Made by a program: the position numbers and the translations under genes. Source: Palsa-1150 sp036490515 (lineage in GTDB: Bacteria > Myxococcota_A > Polyangia > Polyangiales > Polyangiaceae). From it: a DNA stretch of 64,000 bases. The stretch lies in assembly GCA_036490515.1 (NCBI GenBank), contig DASXDU010000040.1, forward strand, positions 1-64,000. Direction: 5' to 3'. The notes beneath the pieces were generated by a model. It was not told the origin of the DNA. It did no database searches and was given only the letters and a program-made list of their open reading frames with translations. This document shows, in pieces, positions 58,240 to 64,000 of the stretch. The stretch's first letter is position 1. Each line of letters begins with the position of its first letter.

Positions 58240-60360
58240 ATGCACCTCGCCCGCCGGTCCTTGCTCGCGCTCCTCGCATTGCCCGCCGCCGCCGCGTTCG
58301 TCGCCGCATGCGGCGCGGATGCCCCGGCCCCCGTCGCGCCGCCGCCACCCCCTCCGACGGTCGCGGCGCCTCCGCCGCCACCGCCCGTGTCGTACGACCC
58401 CAATCTCGTGGGCCCGGACGCGAACGCGCTCGACCGGTCCGTACAGCCTTGCGACGACTTCTACCAGTTCGCCTGCGGCGGCTGGATGAAGGCGACGCCC
58501 ATTCCGGACGACGAATCGCGCTGGAACCGCAGCTTCACCATCATCAACCAGGACAACGAGAAGGCCCTCCGCGCCATCCTCGAGCGCGACGCGGCCGGCG
58601 ACACGCAGGGCGACGCCTACGGCAAGCAGCTCGGCGACTACTGGGCTGCATGCATGGACGAGCAGGGCCTCGAGAAGCGCGGCGCGAAGGACCTCAAGCC
58701 GGAGCTCGATCGCATCGCGGCGCTCAAGGACCGCAAGGGCCTCGCCCGCGAGCTCGCGCACCTCCACGAGGCTGGCGTGCACGCCGCGTTCGACGTCGAC
58801 AGCGAGGTCGACCTCAAGGACGCGGCCCACATGATCGCGGGCATCTCGCAGTCCGGGCTGGGCCTCCCCGATCGCGACTACTACTTCAAGGACGACCCGC
58901 ACTCGAAGGAGATCCGCGCGGCGTACGAGAAGCACGTCGCCGCGACGCTGGAGCTCGCCGGCGAGAGCGCGCGGCAGGCCGCGGTGGACGCGAAGACGGT
59001 GCTGAAGTTCGAGACCGAGCTCGCGGGGGCGTCGCTCACGCGCGTCGAGCTCCGGGACCCGCAGAAGATCTACCACCACACCACGCTCGAGGAGCTGAAG
59101 CAGCAGGCGCCCGACGTCGCGTGGGACACGTACCTCGGGAGTCTGGGGTTCCCCGCGATCACCGCGTTCAACGTCGCGGAGCCTGAGTTCTTCAAGAAGG
59201 TCGACGCGCTCGCCAAGAGCGCCCCGCTCCCGCAGTGGAAGGCGTACCTGCGCTGGCACGTGGCGAAGGCTGCGTCCCCCCACCTGTCGCAGAAGTTCGT
59301 CGACGAGTGGTTCCGGTTCCAGCAGGTGCTCAACGGCACGAAGGCTCTTCAGCCGCGGTGGAAGCGCTGCGTGAGGACGATCGACCGTACGATGGGCGAG
59401 GCGCTCGCGCAGCCGTTCGTGAAGCAGTACCTGGGCGAGGACGGCAAGCGCACCGCCGAGTCGATGGTCGCCGCGATCGAGACGTCGATGAAGGACGACC
59501 TCGAGAGCCTCAAGTGGATGGACGACGCGACGCGCGCGAAGGCCGAGGAGAAGCTCACCAAGATCCTCAACAAGATCGGATACCCGGCGCACTGGCGGAA
59601 CTACGATGCCCTCTCGGTCGGCCGCGATTCGCTCGTGGGCGACGTGGCCGCGGCGAACGCCTTCGAGCTGAAGCGCGAGCTCGACAAGGTCGGGAAGCAG
59701 ACCGACAAGGACGAGTGGGAGATGACGCCGCCCACCGTGAACGCGTACTACGAGCCGACGCTCAACGAGATGGTGTTCCCCGCGGGGATCCTCCAGGCGC
59801 CCTTCTACGGGCGGGAGCAGAGCCCGGCCATCAACTTCGGCGCCATCGGCATGGTCGTCGGTCACGAGCTCACGCACGGCTTCGACGACGAGGGCCGGCA
59901 GTTCGACGCGGAGGGGAACCTGCGCGACTGGTGGACCGCGCCGGTCAACGCCGAGTTCGAGCGGCGGGCGTCGTGCGTCGAGAAGCAGTTCGACGACTAC
60001 ACGGCGGTCGACGAGGTGCACGTGAAGGGCAAGCTCACCCTCGGCGAGAACATCGCCGACCTCGGGGGCATCAAGCTCTCGTACACCGCCTTCGAGCGCA
60101 GCGAGAAGGACCACCCGGCCACGCCGAACCTCGGTGGCTTCACGCCCGAGCAGCAGTTCTTCCTCGGCTTCGCGCAGTCGTGGTGCACGAACATCCGCCC
60201 GGAGAACGCGCGCCTCCGCGCCGGCACCGACCCGCACTCTCCGGCGCGATGGCGCGTCGACGGGCCGCTCTCGAACCTGCCCGAGTTCGCGGCCGCGTTC
60301 CAGTGCAAGGACGGCCAGCCGATGGCCCGCACCGAGGACAAGCGCTGCACCGTCTGGTGA
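58240..60360 (+). CDS. Peptidase family M13 (neprilysin/PepO-like) lipoprotein
   Basis: A 706-residue zinc endopeptidase. It has a signal peptide and lipobox FVAAC (about 20-24), then a proline-rich linker of about 30 residues. The N-terminal lid begins with the family block QPCDDFYQFACGGWM. The zinc site is H542-E-L-T-H546 (VVGHELTHGFDDEG), the third ligand is E603 in GENIADLGGI, and NAYYEPTLNEMVFPAGIL precedes it as expected. M13 enzymes cut peptides of up to about 40 residues; this one should work in the envelope. It ends in CTVW, the typical C-terminal motif. It converges on a small membrane-protein gene. Confidence 0.93.
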   Translation: MHLARRSLLALLALPAAAAFVAACGADAPAPVAPPPPPPTVAAPPPPPPVSYDPNLVGPDANALDRSVQPCDDFYQFACGGWMKATPIPDDESRWNRSFTIINQDNEKALRAILERDAAGDTQGDAYGKQLGDYWAACMDEQGLEKRGAKDLKPELDRIAALKDRKGLARELAHLHEAGVHAAFDVDSEVDLKDAAHMIAGISQSGLGLPDRDYYFKDDPHSKEIRAAYEKHVAATLELAGESARQAAVDAKTVLKFETELAGASLTRVELRDPQKIYHHTTLEELKQQAPDVAWDTYLGSLGFPAITAFNVAEPEFFKKVDALAKSAPLPQWKAYLRWHVAKAASPHLSQKFVDEWFRFQQVLNGTKALQPRWKRCVRTIDRTMGEALAQPFVKQYLGEDGKRTAESMVAAIETSMKDDLESLKWMDDATRAKAEEKLTKILNKIGYPAHWRNYDALSVGRDSLVGDVAAANAFELKRELDKVGKQTDKDEWEMTPPTVNAYYEPTLNEMVFPAGILQAPFYGREQSPAINFGAIGMVVGHELTHGFDDEGRQFDAEGNLRDWWTAPVNAEFERRASCVEKQFDDYTAVDEVHVKGKLTLGENIADLGGIKLSYTAFERSEKDHPATPNLGGFTPEQQFFLGFAQSWCTNIRPENARLRAGTDPHSPARWRVDGPLSNLPEFAAAFQCKDGQPMARTEDKRCTVW

Positions 60361-60381
60361 GGGCGCTCCTCGCCCCGCGCG

Positions 60382-60699
60382 TCAATCGCGGTCGGCGGCG
60401 AGGGCGTGGAAGGCGAGGTCCTCGCAGGTCTGGAGGTCCCTCGTCTTCTGCTCCAGGCGGATCCGGGCGCCGTCGAACCGGCGTTCGGCGTCGAGCGCGT
60501 GTGCGCGGGCGGAAGCGAGGCCGGCCACCGCGAACACGGCACCGAGCACGCTCGCGGCCGTGGCGGCCAGGAGAACGCGTTCGCGGGGACGCGGCGACGC
60601 GCGCAAGGCCCGGAGCTCGCGGAGGTCGCACTCCAGGCGCTCGATGGTCGAGACGAACGTGTCGTGAGAGGCCCGGTACATACGGATGGGACCCGCCAC
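60382..60699 (-). CDS. Small membrane protein with coiled-coil segments
   Basis: About 105 residues: a charged helix (HDTFVSTIERLECDLRELRALRA), one membrane span (VLLAATAASVLGAVFAVAGLA) and a second charged helix (ALDAERRFDGARIRLEQKTRDLQ). No family recognised. The GTG at 60699 is used because AAGGCGG precedes it; an ATG at 60681 is the alternative. It is the last of four same-strand genes ending the proB cluster, 86 bases after the proB stop. Confidence 0.5.
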   Translation of the reverse strand: MAGPIRMYRASHDTFVSTIERLECDLRELRALRASPRPRERVLLAATAASVLGAVFAVAGLASARAHALDAERRFDGARIRLEQKTRDLQTCEDLAFHALAADRD

Positions 60700-60785
60700 G
60701 CCGGTGCCGCCTTGGGACGACCACCCGCCGGGCGGGCTCGCGGCGAAAGAGGTGGGCGCGGGCTCGAGGTACGCGGGGCCGCCCG

Positions 60786-61877
60786 TCAGGCGTGACCCCC
60801 CACCGCGAGCTCGTCGGCGTGGACCACCACCGCCAGCTCGGCGAGCTCCGGCGGCAGATCCTCGCGCGCACGGCCCGCCACGACGGCCGCGTCGCCCGCG
60901 CCGCATCGCGCGATCCCGCGTGCGATCTCGCTGCCCTCGGCGTCGACCACCCGCACGGCGTCGCCGGCCCGGAAGTCGCCACGCACGCCCAGTACGCCGA
61001 CCGACAGCACGCTCTTGCCCTTCGCCCGCACGGCGGCCGCTGCGCCGCGGTCGAGCACCAGCGTCCCCCGTGGCCGGAGCGTGAACGCGATCCAGTACCT
61101 CTTTGCGCTCATGCGCTCGCGCGCGCCCACGAAGAGCGTCCCCACGTCTTCTCCCGCCAGGACGGCGTCGAGGATCCCCGGCACGCGCGCGTCCGCGACG
61201 ACCACGTTCGCGCCGGCGAGGGTCGCCCGGCGCGCCGCCTCGACCTTGCTGCCCATGCCGCCGCTGCCTACGCCGCCCGTCGACTTCCGCACGTGGGGCA
61301 CCGCCTCGGCGCCGACGTCGCGCACGACCGCGACGCGCTTGCCGCTACCGTCGAGCAGCCCCTCGACGTCGCTGAGGAGCACGACGAGGTCCGCGTCCAC
61401 CAGCGGAGCCACCATCGCCGCCAGCTGGTCGTTGTCGCCGAACTTGATCTCCTCGATCGCCACCGAGTCGTTCTCGTTGAGGATCGGCACCGCGCCCGCG
61501 TCGAGCAGCGCCCCGAGCGCAGCCCGCGCGTTGTTCGCGCGCGTCCGGTCGGCGAGGTCCGCGTGCGTGAGGAGCACCTGGGCGACGGCGAGCCCCTGCG
61601 CGTCGAACGCCTCCTCGTACGCCCGCATCAGCAGCGACTGACCCGCCGCTGCTGCGGCCTGGAGCCGCGCCATCTCCTTGGGCCTCGCCCGGTACCCGAG
61701 CTTCCTCATTCCGAGGGCGATTGCGCCGCTCGATACGATGACGAACGCGGTCCCTTTCCGGGCGGCGATCGCCGAGGCGAGCCGCGCGAAGATGCTCCGG
61801 TCCGACGCCAGCGTTCGCGAGCCGATCTTGACGACGACGCGGCGCGCGCGCCCGAGAGCGGCGCGGACTTCAGCCAT
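60786..61877 (-). CDS. proB: Glutamate 5-kinase
   Basis: Phosphorylates glutamate to gamma-glutamyl phosphate, the first step of proline synthesis. The 363-residue protein contains the kinase domain (VVVKIGSRTLAS near 13-24, VSSGAIALGM, ILNENDSVAIEEIKFGDNDQLAAMVA near 131-156, STGGVGSGGMGSKVEAA) and a C-terminal PUA domain from about 270. The proA partner is not adjacent in the window. Its start overlaps the stop of the upstream gene by eight bases, so they are co-transcribed. Confidence 0.94.
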   Translation of the reverse strand: MAEVRAALGRARRVVVKIGSRTLASDRSIFARLASAIAARKGTAFVIVSSGAIALGMRKLGYRARPKEMARLQAAAAAGQSLLMRAYEEAFDAQGLAVAQVLLTHADLADRTRANNARAALGALLDAGAVPILNENDSVAIEEIKFGDNDQLAAMVAPLVDADLVVLLSDVEGLLDGSGKRVAVVRDVGAEAVPHVRKSTGGVGSGGMGSKVEAARRATLAGANVVVADARVPGILDAVLAGEDVGTLFVGARERMSAKRYWIAFTLRPRGTLVLDRGAAAAVRAKGKSVLSVGVLGVRGDFRAGDAVRVVDAEGSEIARGIARCGAGDAAVVAGRAREDLPPELAELAVVVHADELAVGGHA

Positions 61878-62544
61878 CGCCGTGCGCGAGCAGGTCGTCG
61901 AACGCGGCGTCGAGGCGGCCGGTGAGGCGGTGCGGGAGGCCCGCTACGATGCCCAGGAGGCCGTCGACGAACGCCGTCACGGCGTCGCGCTGATCGTCGA
62001 TCACGGTGGGCTCCTGCGCCGGGGGCGGCTCGACGGTGATGGCCCGGGCGAGGGCGCCGTCGACGGCCTGCCGGATGCGCCGCGCCTCCGTCGCGTCGAT
62101 GCGGACGGCGCGCTCGGTGCGCTCCAGGTCGAGGTAGCGGTCGAACAGGTGACCGAGGACGTACGTCTCGAGCGCGTTGCGCGCCGGCCAGAGCATGCGC
62201 GCCGGACGGAGCCGGTTGAACGCGCGCGTCGCGAAGCGCATCCCCACGAAGCGGAGGGTCTGCGCGAGGAGCCCGCGCGGGCCGTCGGGGCCCGCGGGCT
62301 CCGAGAGCACGTCGCGCGCCTCCATGCTGAGCGACACGCCGTGACGAACGGCCACGTCGTGCACGACCGCGCCGCGGACGCGCCGCACGAGCGCGTCGGG
62401 AAGCCACGGGAGGGGAACCGCTCCGATGGCTGCGCCGATGCCCGCGTACACGCCGAGGCGCCCGGGCTCGACCGCGGAGCGTGAGCCCGTCGCGGGGACC
62501 GAGCCCGGCTCGTCGCGACGGAGGGAGGAGCGTTCGGCAGCCAT
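61870..62544 (-). CDS. Conserved hypothetical protein upstream of proB
   Basis: A 224-residue protein of unknown family. After a charged N-terminus there is a Gly/Ala/Pro-rich hydrophobic patch (GVYAGIGAAIGAVPLPWLPDALV at about 31-53), possibly a membrane-associated helix pair, then a helical region rich in Arg (RRVRGAVVHDVAVRHG, RFATRAFNRLRPARMLWPARNALETYVLG). The middle resembles EcsC-like proteins only weakly. The stop overlaps proB by eight bases and the start is 12 bases after the ABC-like gene, so it belongs to that operon. Confidence 0.6.
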   Translation of the reverse strand: MAAERSSLRRDEPGSVPATGSRSAVEPGRLGVYAGIGAAIGAVPLPWLPDALVRRVRGAVVHDVAVRHGVSLSMEARDVLSEPAGPDGPRGLLAQTLRFVGMRFATRAFNRLRPARMLWPARNALETYVLGHLFDRYLDLERTERAVRIDATEARRIRQAVDGALARAITVEPPPAQEPTVIDDQRDAVTAFVDGLLGIVAGLPHRLTGRLDAAFDDLLAHGDG

Positions 62545-62556
62545 CGGTCGGACAGT

Positions 62557-63435
62557 TTACGCGAACGCGCGCGCGAGCGGGCGGAGCTCGAGGACGACCG
62601 CGTTCGTCTCGGCCGCGATGCGCACGAGATCCCGCGCCGCCAGGGGACCCAGCTCGACGCGAACGTGCACGGGCGAGGGCGCTCCCTCGGTAACCGTCGC
62701 GCGGCCCCCCGCCGCCTCGACGGCGCGGGCGAACACCGCCACGTCGCCGTGCACCTGGAGGCTCAGCGTCGTCGCTGCCGCCGCGATCTCGGCGGGGGGA
62801 CCCTGGGCCTCGACGAGCGCGCCGTCGACGACCACCGCCTCGTCGGCGCCGAGCGCCAGCGGGGACTCGAGCGGAAGCCGGCCTGCGAAGAGCACCGTGC
62901 GCCGGTCACCGATCGCGCGAGCGACGACACGGGCGAAAGCACGCGCCGCGTCGGGCACGAGGCCCGTCAGCGGATCCTCGACGAACAGGACGGGCGCGCC
63001 CGTCGCGATCGCCGCGGCCAGCACGACACCGCGCTTCGCCGCCGTCGTCGCCGACAGCAGCTTCGCCTTCGCCATCGACGCGAGGTTCAGGCGCTCCAGC
63101 GCCTCGAGCGCCATCGCGCGCGCGGTGCCACGAGGGTGACCCGCCAGCCGCGCGCTCCAGGTGACGTACTGGAGGTGGGTCCACGACCGCGGCATCGGCG
63201 GATCGCGCGGCGCGCACGCCATCCGGCCCTCGCGGACGGCCACCGTCGGCGACGAGCCGTCGACGAGGACCTCGCCGCGCCCGGGCGCCCGCAGCCCGGC
63301 CGCCGCCTCGAAGAGCGCACGCGCCGCCCCCAGCACGAGCACGTGGTCGCCGGTCGTCGCGAACGAGAGCCCGTCGATCGCGGGCCACCCGCCCACGTCG
63401 ACGCGCAGGGACGATGCGGCGAGGAGGGCGGCCAC
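62557..63435 (-). CDS. Degenerate ABC-type ATPase-like protein
   Basis: A 292-residue protein with the layout of an ABC ATP-binding subunit of the CcmA/GldA group: LSFATTGDHVLVLGAARALFEAAAGLRAPGRGEVLVDG at the start, later LLSATTAAKRGVVLAAAIATGAPVLFVEDPLTGL. The nucleotide-binding elements are eroded: Walker A reads GAARALFE instead of GxxGxGKS, the signature reads LSATTAAKR, and Walker B keeps VEDPL. It therefore probably does not hydrolyse ATP. The last 70 residues form an unknown small alpha/beta region. The GTG start is 25 bases from the divergent TPR gene. Confidence 0.68.
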   Translation of the reverse strand: MAALLAASSLRVDVGGWPAIDGLSFATTGDHVLVLGAARALFEAAAGLRAPGRGEVLVDGSSPTVAVREGRMACAPRDPPMPRSWTHLQYVTWSARLAGHPRGTARAMALEALERLNLASMAKAKLLSATTAAKRGVVLAAAIATGAPVLFVEDPLTGLVPDAARAFARVVARAIGDRRTVLFAGRLPLESPLALGADEAVVVDGALVEAQGPPAEIAAAATTLSLQVHGDVAVFARAVEAAGGRATVTEGAPSPVHVRVELGPLAARDLVRIAAETNAVVLELRPLARAFA

Positions 63436-63460
63436 GGCGCGATGATAGGCTATCTGGGCC

Positions 63461-64000
63461 GTGCCGCAGCCCGCCCACCGCGCCCTGCGTCAGCGAGCCC
63501 GCATCGAGGACCGCGACGCGCTCGTGCGCGCCGCCGAGGCGGCGTTCGAGGCGGGCGACCACGAAGCGGCCCGGGATCTCGCGCGGCGCGCGGTCGAGGC
63601 GGCCGACCAGGCTGCGGCGCGCATCGGCGACGACGCCGGCGAAGGGCGCGAGGTCGCAGGCAACGTCCGCGCGAGCGCACGCCGGCTCTTCGCGCTCGCG
63701 TCCCTCTACGCCGACAAGCCCGAGGACGCCCTCCAGGCCGCGCAGGAGGCGGCGCGCATCGCCCAGGCCGCGGGTGCGATGCGGGAGCTCGCCCTCGCGG
63801 AGCTGGCCCTCTCCGAGATCGTCCGTTCGCAGGGCGACAACATCGAGGGCCTCCGCTGGGCGCAGCGCGCCCGTGCCTCCGCGATGCGCGCGTCCGATCC
63901 GCCCACGCTTCGCTCCGTCCTCGCCGACTTCGCGCTCCTGCTCGGCCGCCTCGGCGACGGCGAGCGCGCGCGCGAGGCCTTCGCCCAGGCCATCGCGCTC
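63461..64000 (+). CDS. TPR-like helical protein, cut by the window end
   Basis: The frame is open from a GTG at 63461 to the right edge without a stop, giving at least 180 residues. The sequence is strongly alpha-helical and Ala/Arg/Glu-rich with TPR-type pairs: RDALVRAAEAAFEAGDHEAARDLARRAVEA, RLFALASLYADKPEDALQAAQEAARIAQ, ALAELALSEIVRSQGDNIEGL and LLGRLGDGERAREAFAQA (each near-standard for the TPR fold). No signal peptide. It probably continues well beyond the window. The function is unknown; the short 25-base divergent spacer limits where its promoter can be. Confidence 0.72.
   Translation, partial: MPQPAHRALRQRARIEDRDALVRAAEAAFEAGDHEAARDLARRAVEAADQAAARIGDDAGEGREVAGNVRASARRLFALASLYADKPEDALQAAQEAARIAQAAGAMRELALAELALSEIVRSQGDNIEGLRWAQRARASAMRASDPPTLRSVLADFALLLGRLGDGERAREAFAQAIAL

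Noticed and set aside
49547..58381. A single 2944-codon open frame on the minus strand
   Set aside because: It is antisense to six well-supported plus-strand genes, is composed of Arg/Val/Asp/Glu-rich sequence without any domain, and is expected by chance where GC is very high and third positions are nearly always G or C.
1..64000. tRNA, rRNA or riboswitch genes
   Set aside because: Scanned by eye for T-loop sequences, rRNA-like conserved stretches and common riboswitch cores; nothing convincing was seen. A covariance-model scan would be decisive.

Overview
The window is very GC-rich (roughly 70 % or more by eye), dense with genes on both strands, and looks like chromosomal DNA of a myxobacterium-type organism (phylum Myxococcota, probably the Polyangia side). 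This is an inference from the gene types: many lipoproteins with proline-rich or D/G/S-rich linkers, planctomycete-like cytochrome/DUF1549-DUF1501 proteins, a GldA/F/G-like exporter with a DUF4340 partner, eukaryote-like M2 and M13 metallopeptidases, a degenerate Ser/Thr kinase, and the TPR/two-helix envelope proteins common in that group. No rRNA, tRNA, CRISPR array, transposase or phage gene was seen.

Layout. 0-1 kb: the end of a 14-residue (42-bp) repeat protein and a four-helix-bundle protein. 1.2-6.2 kb: gpsA diverging from a response regulator, a MinD/J-domain/HTH fusion and a membrane glycosyltransferase. 6.2-16.2 kb: envelope proteins (CX6CH lipoprotein, TPR protein, DUF1549/DUF1553 plus DUF1501 pair, two tandem DUF6600-type proteins, an L,D-transpeptidase). 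16.3-23.7 kb: FAD-linked dehydrogenase, histone-H1-like protein, serA, M2 peptidase, EEP-family nuclease/phosphatase. 23.7-28.6 kb: a GldA/GldF/GldG-like ABC operon with DUF4340. 28.7-45.7 kb: mostly metabolism (leucine dehydrogenase-like, YjbQ, GST, class I aldolase diverging from fructose-1,6-bisphosphatase, queE, a queA-like gene, SDR, XRE-cupin regulator, exonuclease, coaD). 45.8-51.5 kb: nucleoside salvage (purine nucleoside phosphorylase and cytidine deaminase, overlapping), a membrane pseudokinase, a TPR protein and a Cys-rich lipoprotein. 51.6-58.2 kb: two large multi-CXnCH lipoproteins around a periplasmic HEAT-repeat protein. 58.2-64 kb: M13 peptidase, proB cluster, a degenerate ABC ATPase and the start of a TPR protein cut by the window edge.

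The most unusual feature lies between the genes. Six intergenic copies of a palindromic element share a lower-GC arm (core AAACAGGAAGRTCAGA, followed by AGATCAGAAGGGG); three are complete long hairpins of about 260-540 bp, one is collapsed to about 60 bp and one keeps only the left arm with a tandem 42-bp repeat (the sixth arm pair closes the 36-kb copy). Each copy begins within about 30 bases of a stop codon. A second, unrelated long hairpin fills the convergent gap between the H1-like gene and serA. Repeats inside these regions have periods of 21 or 42 bp. They look like a dispersed, 3'-end-associated repeat family and deserve a genome-wide search.
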